A DNA stretch of 64,000 nucleotides from JALOOX01 sp964557955 (GTDB lineage: Bacteria > Desulfobacterota > Syntrophobacteria > Syntrophobacterales > Syntrophobacteraceae): NCBI GenBank assembly GCA_964557955.1, contig CAZLCS010000035.1, positions 1 to 64,000 on the forward strand, in the 5' to 3' direction. The position numbers were made by a program, and so were the translations under genes. Of the stretch, positions 1-8,117 are shown one piece after another. The notes beneath the pieces are model-generated. The model did no database searches. It was given only the letters and a program-made list of their open reading frames with translations, and was not told where the DNA came from. Positions within the stretch are counted from its first letter, which is position 1; the number at the start of each line of letters is the position of its first letter.

Positions 1-70
1 GGCTCACTTTCTCACCGATGAAAATGGCTGATTCTCAGCCCGCTGTTAATATTCCGGAAAGGTATAAAGA

Positions 71-2054
71 GTCTCAATCGCCCGAAGGCTCTTCTTATCG
101 CTGCAACTCATCCCGAAGGTAGCCGGCGAAGAGGCTGGCACCAGTCTCAATCGCCCGAAGGCTCTTCTTATCGCTGCAACTTATGAAATTGTAGTAGATG
201 AAGATAAAAATAGAATTGGGTCTCAATCGCCCGAAGGCTCTTCTTATCGCTGCAACTTTGAGAAGGGCCGAGCAAGCGGCTCAGGCGTTTCGTCTCAATC
301 GCCCGAAGGCTCTTCTTATCGCTGCAACTGTGGGTTCATCCTCATCTCTTGATTACAAGATAATCCAAGGTCTCAATCGCCCGAAGGCTCTTCTTATCGC
401 TGCAACTTTGGCGCGAATCAAAAGTGTCTTAAGTGAACATCAAGTCTCAATCGCCCGAAGGCTCTTCTTATCGCTGCAACCGCCCCATGAACGCCGTGGG
501 CTCCTCCCACCTTACCCGTCTCAATCGCCCGAAGGCTCTTCTTATCGCTGCAACCAATACCTTCCGCCAAGCCTGATCCCCTTCCAGAAAAGTCTCAATC
601 GCCAGAAGGCTCTTCTTATCGCTGCAACATGATCGAATATCTCACAAAATACAGAAACACTTTCTGGTCTCAATCGCCCGAAGGCTCTTCTTATCGCTGC
701 AACCTATGACTGGCAGGATGAAGTCAGTGGGAAGGGAGGTGTCTCAATCGCCCGAAGGCTCTTCTTATCGCTGCAACAGTATTACGGGAGAAAAATGCGT
801 TACGGGGAGAAAGTTGTCTCAATCGCCCGAAGGCTCTTCTTATCGCTGCAACCCGAAGACCGGAAGATGGCTAATGCGGTTGTCGACAACAGTCTCAATC
901 GCCCGAAGGCTCTTCTTATCGCTGCAACATATCTGGCAAATTCAGCGTGTCCAGAAAGAGCGGAACAGTCTCAATCGCCCGAAGGCTCTTCTTATCGCTG
1001 CAACGATATGCGTCTTCTCCTTGAGGAAGGGGGCAGCCACTTGTCTCAATCGCCCGAAGGCTCTTCTTATCGCTGCAACTCTAGAAGTCGCTCCGGGAGG
1101 CTTCCCCCCGGAACTGTCTCAATCGCCCGAAGGCTCTTCTTATCGCTGCAACACCATGGACGATTACGGTCCACACCGCCCTGAATATGTCTCAATCGCC
1201 CGAAGGCTCTTCTTATCGCTGCAACNNNNNNNNNNNNNNNNNNNNNNNNNNNNNNNNNNNNNNNNNNNNNNNNNNNNNNNNNNNNNNNNNNNNNNNNNNN
1301 NNNNNNNNNNNNNNNNNNNNNNNNNCCACACCGCCCTGAATATGTCTCAATCGCCCGAAGGCTCTTCTTATCGCTGCAACGCGCCCGCTGGAGTCATTTC
1401 AGGTCGATGTGTGTGACGGTCTCAATCGCCCGAAGGCTCTTCTTATCGCTGCAACCTACGCTCGACGACCAGCACCACATCTGTGCCGCCAACTGTCTCA
1501 ATCGCCCGAAGGCTCTTCTTATCGCTGCAACTCGGATTGGTCGAGCCAGGGCAGGGCTATAGCGTTGTCTCAATCGCCCGAAGGCTCTTCTTATCGCTGC
1601 AACTGCGGGATTTGCCATATTGGCACACAGAGCAAGCCGAGTCTCAATCGCCCGAAGGCTCTTCTTATCGCTGCAACCTCAAATCAAGTGGTGATATTAA
1701 ATTTGAGGTATTGAAAGTCTCAATCGCCCGAAGGCTCTTCTTATCGCTGCAACTTTGTGGGATGTCTTCCACGCAATACATGTATATGAGTCTCAATCGC
1801 CCGAAGGCTCTTCTTATCGCTGCAACCTGTACCAAGGCTCTCTGGCTTGGGGATTTGTCAGGGCAGTCTCAATCGCCCGAAGGCTCTTCTTATCGCTGCA
1901 ACCTCAAAAACGGCATTAACGCCCGGGTGCAAATCAAGGAGGTCTCAATCGCCCGAAGGCTCTTCTTATCGCTGCAACTGCACAAAAGGGTCATGACAGC
2001 GGCAAGAAAGAAGTTTAGTCTCAATCGCCCGAAGGCTCTTCTTATCGCTGCAAC
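71..2054 (-). CRISPR. CRISPR array, 26 repeat copies of 37 bases
   Basis: Twenty-six copies of a 37-base repeat are separated by unique spacers of about 35-41 bases. Repeat starts (plus coordinates) are 71, 144, 220, 292, 370, 444, 518, 592, 667, 741, 816, 892, 968, 1043, 1116, 1189, 1344, 1419, 1495, 1567, 1641, 1717, 1790, 1866, 1942 and 2018. On the minus strand the repeat begins GTTGCAGCGATAAG and ends GGGCGATTGAGAC, close to the ATTGAAAC end of many repeats. With the cas2 remnant to the right reading toward the array, this suggests minus-strand transcription and a leader beyond 2054. All copies match except 592-628, which has one substitution. A 100-N gap interrupts the array, so the true spacer count is unknown. 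The subtype cannot be assigned because no effector genes are in the window. Confidence 0.98.
1226..1325. other. Assembly gap (100 N) inside the CRISPR array
   Basis: Exactly 100 N residues. The 55 bases before the gap (1171-1225) are identical to the 55 bases after it (1326-1380): the last 18 bases of one spacer plus a full repeat. Such an overlap is typical of two de Bruijn graph contigs ending on the same k-mer and then scaffolded. The gap length is therefore a placeholder; the two sides may simply overlap, or extra repeat-spacer units may be missing. Confidence 0.97.
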
Positions 2055-2244
2055 CCCTGGCACCTCCCGAGGCAGGCCCGGCGTGGCTTTGCGAGGCCCA
2101 AAACGGTAACCTCCCCGCAAGCGGTCCATCCCATGCCCAAATTCAAGCCCGAAAGTCGGTGACTTGTTCCGTAAACCCGCTTTCAGCAAGGAATTGCCCA
2201 TGAACGGTAACCTCCCCCCAAAATTCACTTTTCATGCAATCCCT
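2055..2244 (-). promoter_or_regulatory. Probable CRISPR leader region
   Basis: Non-coding stretch between the leader-side end of the array and the cas2 remnant. The 15-base motif AACGGTAACCTCCCC occurs twice in direct orientation, at 2102-2116 and 2203-2217, 101 bases apart. Repeated motifs in leaders can act in promoter function or in anchoring the adaptation complex. The assignment as leader rests on the inferred array orientation; no promoter was identified with confidence. Confidence 0.5.
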
Positions 2245-2437
2245 CTAAATCACAATGATTTCGGGATTTTCCGTCACCAGCCCCTGCCCCGGGATTCCGA
2301 TCGGGCCCGCGCAGGTCATGCACAGGGAGGTAGAATCGCACGGAACCCTCCTTCTCGTCCAGAATACTTTTCAGTCGATGCTGGAGCCTCTCCAGTTCAT
2401 CCGGGCCCAGTCCGGCCTCGAATACCGAGTATGGCAT
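2245..2437 (-). pseudogene. cas2: cas2 remnant (N-terminus missing, frameshifted)
   Basis: Reading leftward from 2437 the frame gives MPYSVFEAGLGPDELERLQ and shortly afterwards GSVRFYLPVHDL. This is the classic Cas2 core: a YSVFE strand, a helix of the ELERL type and a D/GSVRFY strand. Near 2310, in a run of G and C, the frame is lost; one frame over, the sequence continues with GPIGIPGQGLVTENPEIIVI and a TAG at 2245-2247, which resembles a Cas2 C-terminus. The first ~38 residues, including the catalytic aspartate of the YD motif, cannot be found upstream in any frame. Cas2 is the structural partner of the Cas1 integrase in spacer acquisition. I see no cas1 or other cas gene in the window, so this copy is probably dead. 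Confidence 0.72.
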
Positions 2438-2440
2438 TAG

Positions 2441-2638
2441 AGCTCGCCGGCACTGACCGCACCGCATGGCAGACGTGCTGCATATCGTTACAGACTCTGG
2501 GGTACCGACGCTTCCGGCGTTTTCATCGAGGTCATCGTCGATCCATACCCCGAGCATGGATTGTGGCGGTGTGTGACCGCATTCCCGATGTCGGCCATCA
2601 CCAGAAAAGCGGTCCCCGGGAGAATCAAGTACAGATGA
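2441..2638 (+). pseudogene. Truncated small toxin-like protein (C-terminal part)
   Basis: An open frame after the TAG at 2438-2440 reads into YRYRLWGTDASGVF, then IEVIVDPYPEHGLWRCVTAF, and ends at a TGA overlapping the ATG of the CopG-type gene (ATGA). The coupling to an antitoxin-like gene, and the short beta-rich end with a VTAF strand, suggest the C-terminal part of a type II toxin of RelE/BrnT-like size. No start codon is available, and the frame abuts the point where the opposite-strand cas2 loses its N-terminus. The gene is therefore likely cut at a recombination junction near 2440-2470. The family was not identified. Confidence 0.4.
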
Positions 2639-2922
2639 GCAGGCTCCCTTCCGTAATGAAGCGCCGTTTGCGCGAAGAGGCCTTGGAGCGGGATGCCGCC
2701 ATTCAGAAGGAGGGGCCGCAAGAGATCCGGGAGCTCATGGAGAGCTGCGAGCCCTTCCGATCGAGCCGGCCTCTGCGTCAACCGGTGTCCATCCGTCTGG
2801 ATCCTTTCGCCATCGCGACGTCGAAACGGACCGCACGCCGCAAAACCATTCCGTACACCCAGCTCATGGCCTTGCGGCTCCACGAGAGAATCGAGCAGGA
2901 AAAAACCGCCGACCGCTCATGA
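2635..2922 (+). CDS. CopG/ribbon-helix-helix antitoxin-like protein
   Basis: 95 residues. The C-terminal half carries a ribbon-helix-helix signature: QPVSIRLDPFAIATSKRTAR followed by RKTIPYTQLMALRLHERIEQ. This matches the CopG-type antitoxin pattern (VSIRLDP, then an ARRKGIPYQTLI-like helix pair). RHH proteins bind operator DNA as dimers and neutralise a partner toxin through the remaining part. Its ATG overlaps the stop of the truncated upstream frame by ATGA, the usual arrangement of a toxin-antitoxin pair. The start is supported by this coupling. With the toxin apparently broken, it may be an orphan antitoxin or a leftover regulator. Confidence 0.68.
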   Translation: MSRLPSVMKRRLREEALERDAAIQKEGPQEIRELMESCEPFRSSRPLRQPVSIRLDPFAIATSKRTARRKTIPYTQLMALRLHERIEQEKTADRS

Positions 2923-3066
2923 TGCCCCCTGCTCTCCCACTCGATCAATGGCGGGGATCCAACCCGGCAACAGGCGAGTCGGAGGCTTCCACCCCGGAAG
3001 GCCCCGGAGAACGCGATGCCGCCCTCCCCCGGCCGCCGCGTCTCTTGGCGAGGATGATCCCTTCCT

Positions 3067-4089
3067 CTACTGCGCCAGCGACCTGATGCCCATCATTTCG
3101 ATGAGGCGGTTCATGTCGGTGGTCTTGAGGTTCATGCCCCCTTCGGAAACCGGGAGCAGGATGATCTTCTTTTCCTGGAGGGCCTCGGCGATCCTGAGCT
3201 TGACGAGGGCTTCGCCTCCGGTGCCCACGAGGGCGCGGTTCATCTCCCGGATGCCGGCCGCCTCGGCGACGCCCTCCGCCTGGATGGCCTGGGCGATGCG
3301 GGACTGTTTTTCAAAATAAGCGTCGGCCTCGATCTTGGCCATGCGGAACTCACCGTCCACGCTGGCCACCATCTTGTTGACCTCGCCCCGGGCATCCTCG
3401 AGCTTGCGCTTGTATTCCTCGAGGGCCGCATGCTGGGCCGATCGGTTCTTCTCGACGCGCTGATCGGCCACCTTCTTGTCTTCGATGGCCTTCTGGTACT
3501 CCGCGTTGAAGCGATAATCCTTGGTCAGCACCCGCTCCACCACGATACCCATCGGACCCAGCATCTCCTGGAGCACTTCCTTGGCGGCCTGGGCCTTGGC
3601 TTCCCGCTTGTCCGCCACGTAGAATTCCTCCGTCTTCAGCTCGCCGAAGATGTCCCGCGGCTTGCTCCGCCCCACCGTTCTCACGATGGCATCGCGCAGG
3701 GTCCTGTCGTTGCGGGCCACGTGCTGCAGAATGTGCGGCGCCTTCTCGGGATCGATCCGGTAGGCGATGATGACATCCAGCCCGATGTCGTTGCCGTCGA
3801 TGGTCTTGAAGAGCAGATCATCCCGGCCCTGGCGGTCGCCGCGGGCCGAGTGGGCCGTCATCTCGAGGTTCTGGAGCTTGGTGTCGAAGGTGTGCCAGTC
3901 GTTGATGAAGGGCAGGAAGAAGTAGGTGGAGCCCGGTGCATACACCTTGTTCTCCACACCCTGGGGAGCGAAAATCCCGACTTTGACCGTCCTCACCCCC
4001 ACTTCGGTTTCACCCGTCGTGCGCAGGGCACAGCCGGATACCAATGCACCCGCAGCGCACAGGACCAGTGTCAAAAGAGCGCGCCTCAT
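3067..4089 (-). CDS. SPFH/band 7 domain lipoprotein
   Basis: 340 residues. The N-terminus is a lipoprotein signal (MRRALLTLVLCAAGALVSGC) with the lipobox cysteine at residue 20. An SPFH (prohibitin/HflC-like) domain follows, with a DVIIAYRIDPEK strand and a DIFGELKTEEFY segment, then a charged coiled coil (about residues 205-300) ending in ILLPVSEGG. SPFH proteins form oligomeric membrane scaffolds, often regulating proteases or marking microdomains. The ATG overlaps the stop of the upstream SPFH gene by ATGA, so both are co-translated. A lipoprotein anchor instead of a transmembrane helix is unusual and would put this protein outside the inner membrane. Confidence 0.85.
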   Translation of the reverse strand: MRRALLTLVLCAAGALVSGCALRTTGETEVGVRTVKVGIFAPQGVENKVYAPGSTYFFLPFINDWHTFDTKLQNLEMTAHSARGDRQGRDDLLFKTIDGNDIGLDVIIAYRIDPEKAPHILQHVARNDRTLRDAIVRTVGRSKPRDIFGELKTEEFYVADKREAKAQAAKEVLQEMLGPMGIVVERVLTKDYRFNAEYQKAIEDKKVADQRVEKNRSAQHAALEEYKRKLEDARGEVNKMVASVDGEFRMAKIEADAYFEKQSRIAQAIQAEGVAEAAGIREMNRALVGTGGEALVKLRIAEALQEKKIILLPVSEGGMNLKTTDMNRLIEMMGIRSLAQ

Positions 4090-5192
4090 CGAGCCCCTCC
4101 TTTCCGCACGTCGAAGAGATCCAGGGTCTTTTCCAGGTCCAGGGGATTCACCCCCTTGGGCCCGTCGCTCGGCAGGACGACGGTCTGAAGCCCCTTGTAG
4201 ACCTCGGCCATCTTGAGCCCCACCATGCGCTCGGCCCCCTCCCCCTCCATGGCCTCGTTCTTCAGCTTGACGCGCTCGGCCTCGGCGAGCCTCACCTGGA
4301 GATCGGCTTCGGCCGTCTTGGTCCGCACGTACAGGTCCTTCTCGGCCCGCTTTCGGGTCACGTAGGCCTTGCCCTCTTCGAGCTTCACGGATACCGTGGC
4401 CTCCCCCTCCTGGACGATCTTCTTGAGGGTGGCCTCCTCGACGGCCGCGCGGGCCTCCGCCTGGTTCTTGAAGACCAGCTGGTCCTTGAGCTTTTTCTCC
4501 TCGATATTCTTCTGGATTTCGTCGCTGTACCTGAAATACCTCACCAGCACCTGCTCGACCTTGATTCCCTTGGGGTTCAGCTCCCGGTTCAGGATGTCCC
4601 GAGCGGCATCGGCCTTCTTCACGCGCATGGGGCTGTTGTAAAACTCCTCAGTGGTCAGCTCGCCTAAATTGGCCTTGAGGATGGGCTCGGCCTTGGGGAT
4701 GACGCCGTTGTCCTCGTAGAGCGTTCCCGGACCGATGGTCGTAAACACCATGTAAGGGTCCTCCAGCCGATAGATGATGGACACATCCACATTCACGAAG
4801 AAGCCGTCGGAGGTCTGGATGTGGGCGGCCCTGTCCTTGCGGGCCTCGGCGGCAGCCGTCGCGGGGTAGTTGGTGAGCTCCAGCACCTGGATCCCCCTGG
4901 GCAGCCGGTGAATCTCCTGAAGGCCGGGGACCACGAAATGCATTCCCGCACCCTGGACCTCCTTCTGGACGCCGCGATGAGGGCCGAGCCTCACGACCTT
5001 GATCCCGAACTCATCGGGCTGAACGTAGACCAGAAAGAGCTTGTAGGGGACGAGGAGGAGCAGCAGCAGCAGGATGATCCTCTTCTTTCCCGCCCACTGA
5101 ATTCGGGGGATGCGCAAGCGGCTTCGGAACCCCGGCGCCTTGAGCGTCACCGATTTGACTTCCTCTTCCGGTGTCTTTTTTTCCTTTTCCAA
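4086..5192 (-). CDS. SPFH/band 7 domain membrane protein
   Basis: 368 residues from a TTG start chosen because AAAGGAGG sits 8 bases upstream; a longer frame upstream lacks a good start. The order is a charged ~36-residue N-terminus, one transmembrane helix (IILLLLLLLVPYKLF), an SPFH domain (HFVVPGLQEIHRLPRGIQVL; VNVDVSIIYRLEDPY; LTTEEFYNSPMRVKKADAAR) and a long coiled coil. The C-terminus resembles flotillin/HflK-type scaffolds. It is the first gene of a two-gene operon with the SPFH lipoprotein. The pair probably forms a hetero-oligomeric envelope assembly spanning the inner membrane and its outer face. HflK/HflC identity is not supported because HflX/FtsH context is missing. Confidence 0.85.
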   Translation of the reverse strand: MEKEKKTPEEEVKSVTLKAPGFRSRLRIPRIQWAGKKRIILLLLLLLVPYKLFLVYVQPDEFGIKVVRLGPHRGVQKEVQGAGMHFVVPGLQEIHRLPRGIQVLELTNYPATAAAEARKDRAAHIQTSDGFFVNVDVSIIYRLEDPYMVFTTIGPGTLYEDNGVIPKAEPILKANLGELTTEEFYNSPMRVKKADAARDILNRELNPKGIKVEQVLVRYFRYSDEIQKNIEEKKLKDQLVFKNQAEARAAVEEATLKKIVQEGEATVSVKLEEGKAYVTRKRAEKDLYVRTKTAEADLQVRLAEAERVKLKNEAMEGEGAERMVGLKMAEVYKGLQTVVLPSDGPKGVNPLDLEKTLDLFDVRKGGAR

Positions 5193-5423
5193 CGGGATTT
5201 CCTCCTTTCGTCCCAAGAGTTGAACACTTTCAGACCGCAACCGCCGGATTCCGGGCTCCCATGCAGGCCGGCAGGAAGCACGCCACGACGGGAAGCCACC
5301 CGGGTCCATGTGTTAATGCTGTTGACTTACCATGGAAATAGATTCCCATGCATGGGGGTGTGCGCAGCGGATGCTCATGGCCGTTAAGCTCACAGGGGAT
5401 TGGGCAGCCGGGTGCCATGGGCC

Positions 5424-5574
5424 AAGTACACCTCCACGGAAAAAGATGTCCATTTCGCCCCTCGTCATGCCGGCAATCTTTAAGCCGGCATCCAGCTTTT
5501 TTGTGGATTCCGGCCAAAACACTGCCGGAATGACGACTCGAGAGGTGGACACTCTATTGTGTCGGCCTGTACTG
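5424..5574 (+). repeat. MITE-like element, copy A
   Basis: About 150 bases bounded by inverted ends AAGTACA and TGTACT. Two imperfect inner palindromes are built on CGTCATGCCGGC/GCCGGCAT and CCGG/CCGGAATGACG. It is nearly identical, in inverse orientation, to 61077-61229, and a diverged direct copy is at 41626-41775. There is no coding capacity; the form is that of a non-autonomous element. Confidence 0.75.
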
Positions 5575-5605
5575 AGCGGAGCTCGCCCATGCCGGCCTCC
5601 TCCAT

Positions 5606-5637
5606 CACGGGCAAGCTTCGCTCAGCCCGTGCCACCC
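5606..5637 (+). repeat. REP-like hairpin CACGGGC...GCCCGTG
   Basis: Seven-base inverted repeat with a 12-base loop followed by CCACCC. Related copies lie at 5867-5898, 41808-41838 and 44461-44492, all intergenic. In this copy and at 41808 it follows the MITE-like element at a fixed distance. Confidence 0.65.
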
Positions 5638-5866
5638 CTCAAATCAACGGCATCGGGTCCATGCGCCGGGTGGAGGGCGGGGGGAGGTCTGCAGTGACCA
5701 CGGCGAGCCCGCGTCTGAAGACCCGGTCGGATGCAAAGGCCCGGCCATTCATAAGAGTCCGGCTGAGCGCAAAACGGCTGAACGGAGCGAACGGAGCCCG
5801 TTGACCTGCATCAAGAATCGAGCCGTGGGCTGAGTGCAGCGTGCCCGTGCGGGATTCCTCGATCAC

Positions 5867-5898
5867 CACGGGCAAGCCTCGCCTGGCCCGTGCCGCCC
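5867..5898 (+). repeat. REP-like hairpin, second copy
   Basis: Same hairpin core as 5606-5637 with loop changes (AAGCCTCGCCTG). A further decayed arm, ending GTGCCCGTGC, precedes it near 5841-5850. This suggests repeated insertion or tandem decay of the element in this gap. Confidence 0.6.
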
Positions 5899-5986
5899 TT
5901 GAGTCAACGACGGGGCCTGCCCAGTGAGCTCGCACCAGGAGCCGGGGGCCGACAGGCACAGCCTTTCCCGGAGAGAGACGGGGCCG

Positions 5987-7144
5987 CTAATCGGGGGATG
6001 ATGCCCGGAAGGCCCTGAGGCTCTCTTCGGGCCGCCTGTTGAAGGGCACCTGGAGATCCGTCAGCTCCGGAATGGTGTAGGCATCCCGGTGGAGGGTCTG
6101 GTTGTGGGAGCTTTCGTGGTTGAAGCCCCTCAAGACGGAGCAGTGCCTGCAATACGGGAAGAAGGGCGAATCCGAAAGCAGAGTGCGACGGAGCTTCGCA
6201 TAACGGTCGCCTTGCCAGACAGACCTGAAACCTTCATGAAAGAAGCCGATCCTCTGGCGCCAGGCCTTGTAGCAGAAACGAATAGAGCCATCCGTGTCGA
6301 TCTGGCAGAACTGCCAGGGATGGAGACACCTCCTTTTTGCCCTGTCCTTGCCGACCAGCGGCGGCAGGCGCAGCTCGATCCCGAGCTCCCCGGCCCTTCG
6401 CCTCGCTTTGCTGAAAACCCTTTCCGCAAGCTCGGGATGGTTGAAGAGCGATTCGCCGAAATCCATGCCTTCCGCGACATTGAGATAGGATACATCCAGT
6501 CGCTCCAGCCGGTAACGGCTGCAGAGGCCGATCATGTCGGGCAGCTCTTCCGCGTTGGATTTCATGACGGTGTACCGGGCCATCAGGGAGGGGAAGAGGG
6601 CGCCGCGTCGTGTCTTCAGGTCGGCAAGGGTTTCAATGTTCGCAAGGAGCTTCTCGAAATTCACCCCGCGTCGGATGCCCTCGAGCGTTGCCCTGGTTGC
6701 TCCGTCCATGGAAATCTTGAGCTCCTTGATGCTCTGGTCTTCCACGATCCATCGGGCGGTATCCCGGTCGATCAGCATGCCGTTGCTGACGACGATGGCG
6801 TGCATCCGTTTTTTCGCGGCCAGCATCAGGACCTCCCTGATGCGGGGGTAGAGAAAAGGCTCTCCCCCTGAGCAGAAAGAGACCGTATGGGCGCTGGGAA
6901 AGAGCTGTTCGGCGATCCGCTCGTAAAGGTCGAAGGGCATCCACCGTTCCCCTCCCAGGGAACCGTAGGAGATGCAGAACCTGCACCGGAGATTGCAGGC
7001 CTTGGTGAGGACGATATCCAGGTTGACGGGGAGACTGACCGGTCTTGCGACCTGCAGAAATGCCTCGGCGAAGCCGAGGGCCCCGGCGGCATAAGCCCCC
7101 GCATTGACGTCAAGCAGACTGCGAAGCACGCTCCGTGCTCTCAT
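5987..7144 (-). CDS. Radical SAM/SPASM-type protein
   Basis: 385 residues from an ATG preceded by GGAG; a GTG 54 bases upstream is possible but lacks a ribosome site. The radical SAM cluster motif is CNLRCRFC, followed by FCSGGEPFLYP and a SMDGATRATLEGIRRG segment typical of TIM-barrel radical SAM enzymes. C-terminal cysteines (CLHPWQFCQIDTDGSIRFC and later CRHC) form a SPASM/twitch-type auxiliary cluster region. Such enzymes modify peptides, proteins or small molecules; the substrate is unknown. It follows thiD closely, but nothing in the motif resembles ThiC or ThiH. No partner peptide gene was seen. Confidence 0.8.
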   Translation of the reverse strand: MRARSVLRSLLDVNAGAYAAGALGFAEAFLQVARPVSLPVNLDIVLTKACNLRCRFCISYGSLGGERWMPFDLYERIAEQLFPSAHTVSFCSGGEPFLYPRIREVLMLAAKKRMHAIVVSNGMLIDRDTARWIVEDQSIKELKISMDGATRATLEGIRRGVNFEKLLANIETLADLKTRRGALFPSLMARYTVMKSNAEELPDMIGLCSRYRLERLDVSYLNVAEGMDFGESLFNHPELAERVFSKARRRAGELGIELRLPPLVGKDRAKRRCLHPWQFCQIDTDGSIRFCYKAWRQRIGFFHEGFRSVWQGDRYAKLRRTLLSDSPFFPYCRHCSVLRGFNHESSHNQTLHRDAYTIPELTDLQVPFNRRPEESLRAFRASSPD

Positions 7145-7201
7145 ACCGACTCCGATTCCGGGTGATCCCGGCCGGGCGCGACCCTTGACCGTTGTCACGG
7201 A

Positions 7202-8017
7202 TCAGGGCCAGCGGATCCCGGCCAGCCTGTAAAGCTCGAAGAAGTGGTGGACGGGGCCGTGTCCGCTGCCGATGGCCAGGCCCTCCCGGATGGCCCCGGT
7301 GATGTACTCCTTGGCCCGGCGGACGGCTTCGAATACGCTGAGACCCTTGGCCAATCCGGCGGCAATGGCCGATGCGAAGGTGCAGCCGGTCCCGTGGGTA
7401 TGCGGGGTGTCGTGGCGCACATTTTCGAAGGGGAAGAATTCCCTCCCGTCGTAGAGCAGGTCCATGGGGCTTCCGGCCAGGTGGCCCCCCTTGACCACCA
7501 CATGGCGAGGCCCAAAGGCGTGGAGGCGGCGAGCCGCTTCCTTCATGCCGTCCCGATCGTTGATTTCGAGGTCGGTGAGGGCCGAGGCTTCGTGCAGGTT
7601 CGGGGTCACGACTTCGGCCAGAGGGATGAGCTCCTGCAGCATGGCCTGGATGGCCTCCTCACGCAGAAGGCGGTCTCCGCTCTTGGCCACCATCACGGGG
7701 TCCACGACCACGTTCCGGAGATCGAAATGGCGGATATCGCGAGCCACCTGATGGATGATGTCGGCGTTGGCCAGCATGCCCGTTTTGACCGCATCGACGC
7801 CGATGTCGCTCACCACCGAGTGGATCTGTGACGAAACGAACGCCGGGTCCAGCTCCACGATGGACTGGACGCCCACCGTGTTCTGGGCCGTCAGCGCGGT
7901 GATGGCGCTCATGCCGTAGACCCCGAGGGCCGAGAAGGTCTTGAGGTCGGCCTGAATTCCCGCTCCGCCTCCGGAATCCGACCCGGCGATGGTCAAAGCC
8001 CTGGGGATGCTTCCCAT
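7202..8017 (-). CDS. thiD: Hydroxymethylpyrimidine/phosphomethylpyrimidine kinase
   Basis: 271 residues, the usual ThiD length. ThiD phosphorylates HMP and HMP-P with ATP in thiamine synthesis. Diagnostic segments are the N-terminal AGSDSGGGAGIQADLKTFSA, ALTAQNTVGVQ, the substrate-side VVDPVMVAKSG, TPNLHEASAL and the anion-hole/catalytic HTHGTGCTFASAIAA. The ATG has GGAGAAAGG upstream. thiL lies upstream on the same strand about 100 bases away, so the two probably form a thiamine unit. No TPP riboswitch was recognised. Confidence 0.95.
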   Translation of the reverse strand: MGSIPRALTIAGSDSGGGAGIQADLKTFSALGVYGMSAITALTAQNTVGVQSIVELDPAFVSSQIHSVVSDIGVDAVKTGMLANADIIHQVARDIRHFDLRNVVVDPVMVAKSGDRLLREEAIQAMLQELIPLAEVVTPNLHEASALTDLEINDRDGMKEAARRLHAFGPRHVVVKGGHLAGSPMDLLYDGREFFPFENVRHDTPHTHGTGCTFASAIAAGLAKGLSVFEAVRRAKEYITGAIREGLAIGSGHGPVHHFFELYRLAGIRWP

Positions 8018-8117
8018 GATCTATCCTTTCTCCAATCATTCCCCTCTATCGGGTGAACGGCAGCGAGCTTCGGGCCCATGTCACGGGTCTCGACGGTGGG
8101 ATGAGATGAGCCTGCGA

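Larger units (their letters stand above)
5193..5986. other. Intergenic region with nested repeats, no gene seen
   Basis: About 790 bases between the SPFH operon and the radical SAM gene. It contains one MITE-like element and two copies of a CACGGGC/GCCCGTG hairpin, listed separately, plus a decayed hairpin half around 5821-5850. Open frames here are short, overlap the repeats and show no protein family. Confidence 0.7.

Noticed and set aside
198..2109. Open frames of 70-240 codons across the CRISPR array (repeated SQSPEGSSYRCN-type segments)
   Set aside because: They are translations of the stop-free CRISPR repeats and spacers, not proteins.
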